From positions 496,001-560,000 of the forward strand of contig NZ_CP032382.1 in NCBI RefSeq assembly GCF_003589925.1: a stretch of 64,000 nucleotides of DNA, given 5' to 3'. Numbering within the stretch: the stretch's first letter is position 1; every line of letters begins with the position of its first letter. Below, in pieces: positions 63,083-64,000 of the stretch. The notes beneath the pieces are model-generated. The model was not told where the DNA came from. It made no database searches and was given only the letters and a program-made list of their open reading frames with translations. Origin of the DNA: Chryseolinea soli (GTDB taxonomy: Bacteria; Bacteroidota; Bacteroidia; Cytophagales; Cyclobacteriaceae). The position numbers were made by a program, and so were the translations under genes.

Positions 63083-63129
63083 CCCAGCCAACGATATATC
63101 GTCGCTGCGACGAAATATCGTTGGCTGGG
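63083..63129. repeat. Long near-perfect palindrome
   Basis: Arms of 23 bases (63083-63105 and 63107-63129) pair with one mismatch around a single central T (63106); the core reads GTCGC-T-GCGAC and the outer part CCCAGCCAACGATAT. It has no T-run, so it is not an obvious terminator. Confidence 0.9.
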
Positions 63130-63241
63130 TAGGGATGAGTAGGCCTTGCTGGGGGTAAAAAGGCGGTTTTGTTTTGGCCTGGACCTTGCCATAGGGATTT
63201 GAAATTTTCTAAATCATTACCAAAACAAAAACAAGGTCGTT

Positions 63242-64000
63242 ATGAAAAATTCCAAAGAATACGGTCACGAAAAGAACGTTGCCAATTTCAATCTGCTCAT
63301 CTCCGAATGCAAAAGCCTGGGAGCACTCTATGTTCCCTCCAACGGCGACCTCACCGTGGACAAGCTCACCGAACTTGCCACACGCGCCAAGTCCACACTG
63401 TTGGCGCAAGGCACGGCCAAGTCGGAGCTTGACATGGCGGTCAACATGAGGACCACACTGTTTGAGGGTCTGCCCAAGCTCATCACCCGCATTTTCAGAG
63501 CGGCGCGTTCGGCTAAATTTTCGGACAAAGATCTGAAGGATATGCAGGAGCATATTCGCAAGATCAGGGGTACGCGGGCCAACAGCAAAGTGACCAAAGC
63601 AAAAAAAGAAGCCAAGCTTTCCACCACCCCGCCCGACGGCGAACCGGTGGCCGCACCGGCGACGGTCTCTGTTTCTCAAAAGGGTTTCGACAACCAAATC
63701 AAACACTTCCGCGAACTGGTGGACGGTCTCAAGATCAATCCCCTCTATAAACCCAACGAAGAAAAACTAAAGGTCGAGACCCTCACCAAGCTGGTCGACG
63801 ACATGGACGCTCAAAACCAAAGATCGAAAGAAGCCTACGTCACGCTCTCTAACCTGCGCCAGCAGCGCGATGCGTTGCTGTATAAAAACGGTGCGGGTTT
63901 GTATGATATCGTGATGGCTGTAAAGGATTATATCATGTCGACTGAAGACACTCCGCAGAGCGCGATCACGCGCATAAGGAACATTTCATTCAGGCGATTG
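63242..64000 (+). CDS. Hypothetical protein, cut by the right window edge
   Basis: The frame is open from the ATG at 63242 to the window end (253 codons visible). It begins MKNSKEYGHEKNVANFNLLI; soluble, rich in K, A and T, with predicted helices and a proline/alanine linker near residues 123-140 (STTPPDGEPVAAPAT). A second helical part follows (SQKGFDNQIKHFRELVDGLK). Looks like a coiled or helical-bundle protein. I recognise no family. The stop is outside the window. Confidence 0.75.
   Translation, partial: MKNSKEYGHEKNVANFNLLISECKSLGALYVPSNGDLTVDKLTELATRAKSTLLAQGTAKSELDMAVNMRTTLFEGLPKLITRIFRAARSAKFSDKDLKDMQEHIRKIRGTRANSKVTKAKKEAKLSTTPPDGEPVAAPATVSVSQKGFDNQIKHFRELVDGLKINPLYKPNEEKLKVETLTKLVDDMDAQNQRSKEAYVTLSNLRQQRDALLYKNGAGLYDIVMAVKDYIMSTEDTPQSAITRIRNISFRRL

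Overview
The window looks like a chromosome segment from a Bacteroidota bacterium of the order Cytophagales, possibly the Chryseolinea/Ohtaekwangia neighbourhood. This is inferred from gene content (DUF4270 and DUF4199 proteins, a PafA-type phosphatase, a Wzi/RemB-like outer-membrane protein, a LytTR/LytS pair, FtsX permeases paired with PadR regulators, WG repeats), from Bacteroidota promoters (TTTG or TTG, about 19-21 bases, then TAnnTTTG) and from the near absence of strong Shine-Dalgarno sites. No taxon was confirmed by comparison.

Layout. 0-7 kb: the tail of a fused acyl-CoA mutase, a universal stress protein, a TPR protein, typA, a broken Uma2-family gene and two RNA methyltransferases. 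7-17 kb: a multi-PAS histidine kinase, a set of small proteins (VOC, TIGR03067-like, DUF4199, membrane LuxR), a YifB/ComM ATPase, an MsbA-like exporter and a Wzi/RemB-like barrel. 17.5-23 kb: a plus-strand housekeeping run (rpmE2, GlmU-like, holB, hemC, a lipoprotein peptidyl-prolyl isomerase, an RmlD-like reductase). 23-28 kb: an amino acid permease and a three-gene phosphorelay. 28-38.8 kb: a PafA-type phosphatase, a WG-repeat protein, a large helical protein of unknown function, a single-domain response regulator, an ALDH7-type dehydrogenase, an HtrA protease, Hsp20 and tRNA-Asn. 38.9-43.8 kb: an operon with a membrane protein, a winged-helix regulator, a repeat-built membrane protein, a B12-type radical SAM enzyme and CreD; two copies of one operator-like motif stand before its two halves. 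43.8-52.5 kb: pruA, a YjjG-type nucleotidase, an ArsR regulator, two CarboxypepD_reg proteins, a LytTR/LytS pair and a Kelch/DUF4270 lipoprotein pair. 52.6 kb: a tRNA-Pro whose anticodon reads AGG.

From 52.7 kb to the right edge the window is accessory-like. It holds tandem and palindromic repeats, a possible structured RNA, DinB, an FtsX/PadR pair flanked on both sides by clusters of REP-like palindromes, an AT-richer stretch of small orphan genes (one with a Walker A motif), and a two-gene unit of a DUF488 protein with a SocA/Panacea-like N-terminus plus an unnamed partner. Beyond that lie an exact 21-bp minisatellite and a near-perfect 23-bp-arm palindrome in front of an edge-truncated gene.

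The strongest candidates for something undescribed are the DUF488/partner unit (60980-62690), the operator-controlled 43-residue-repeat/radical SAM/CreD operon (38911-43770), and the dispersed palindromic and GGAGCC-type repeats. No CRISPR array, insertion-sequence transposase, integrase or rRNA gene was seen.
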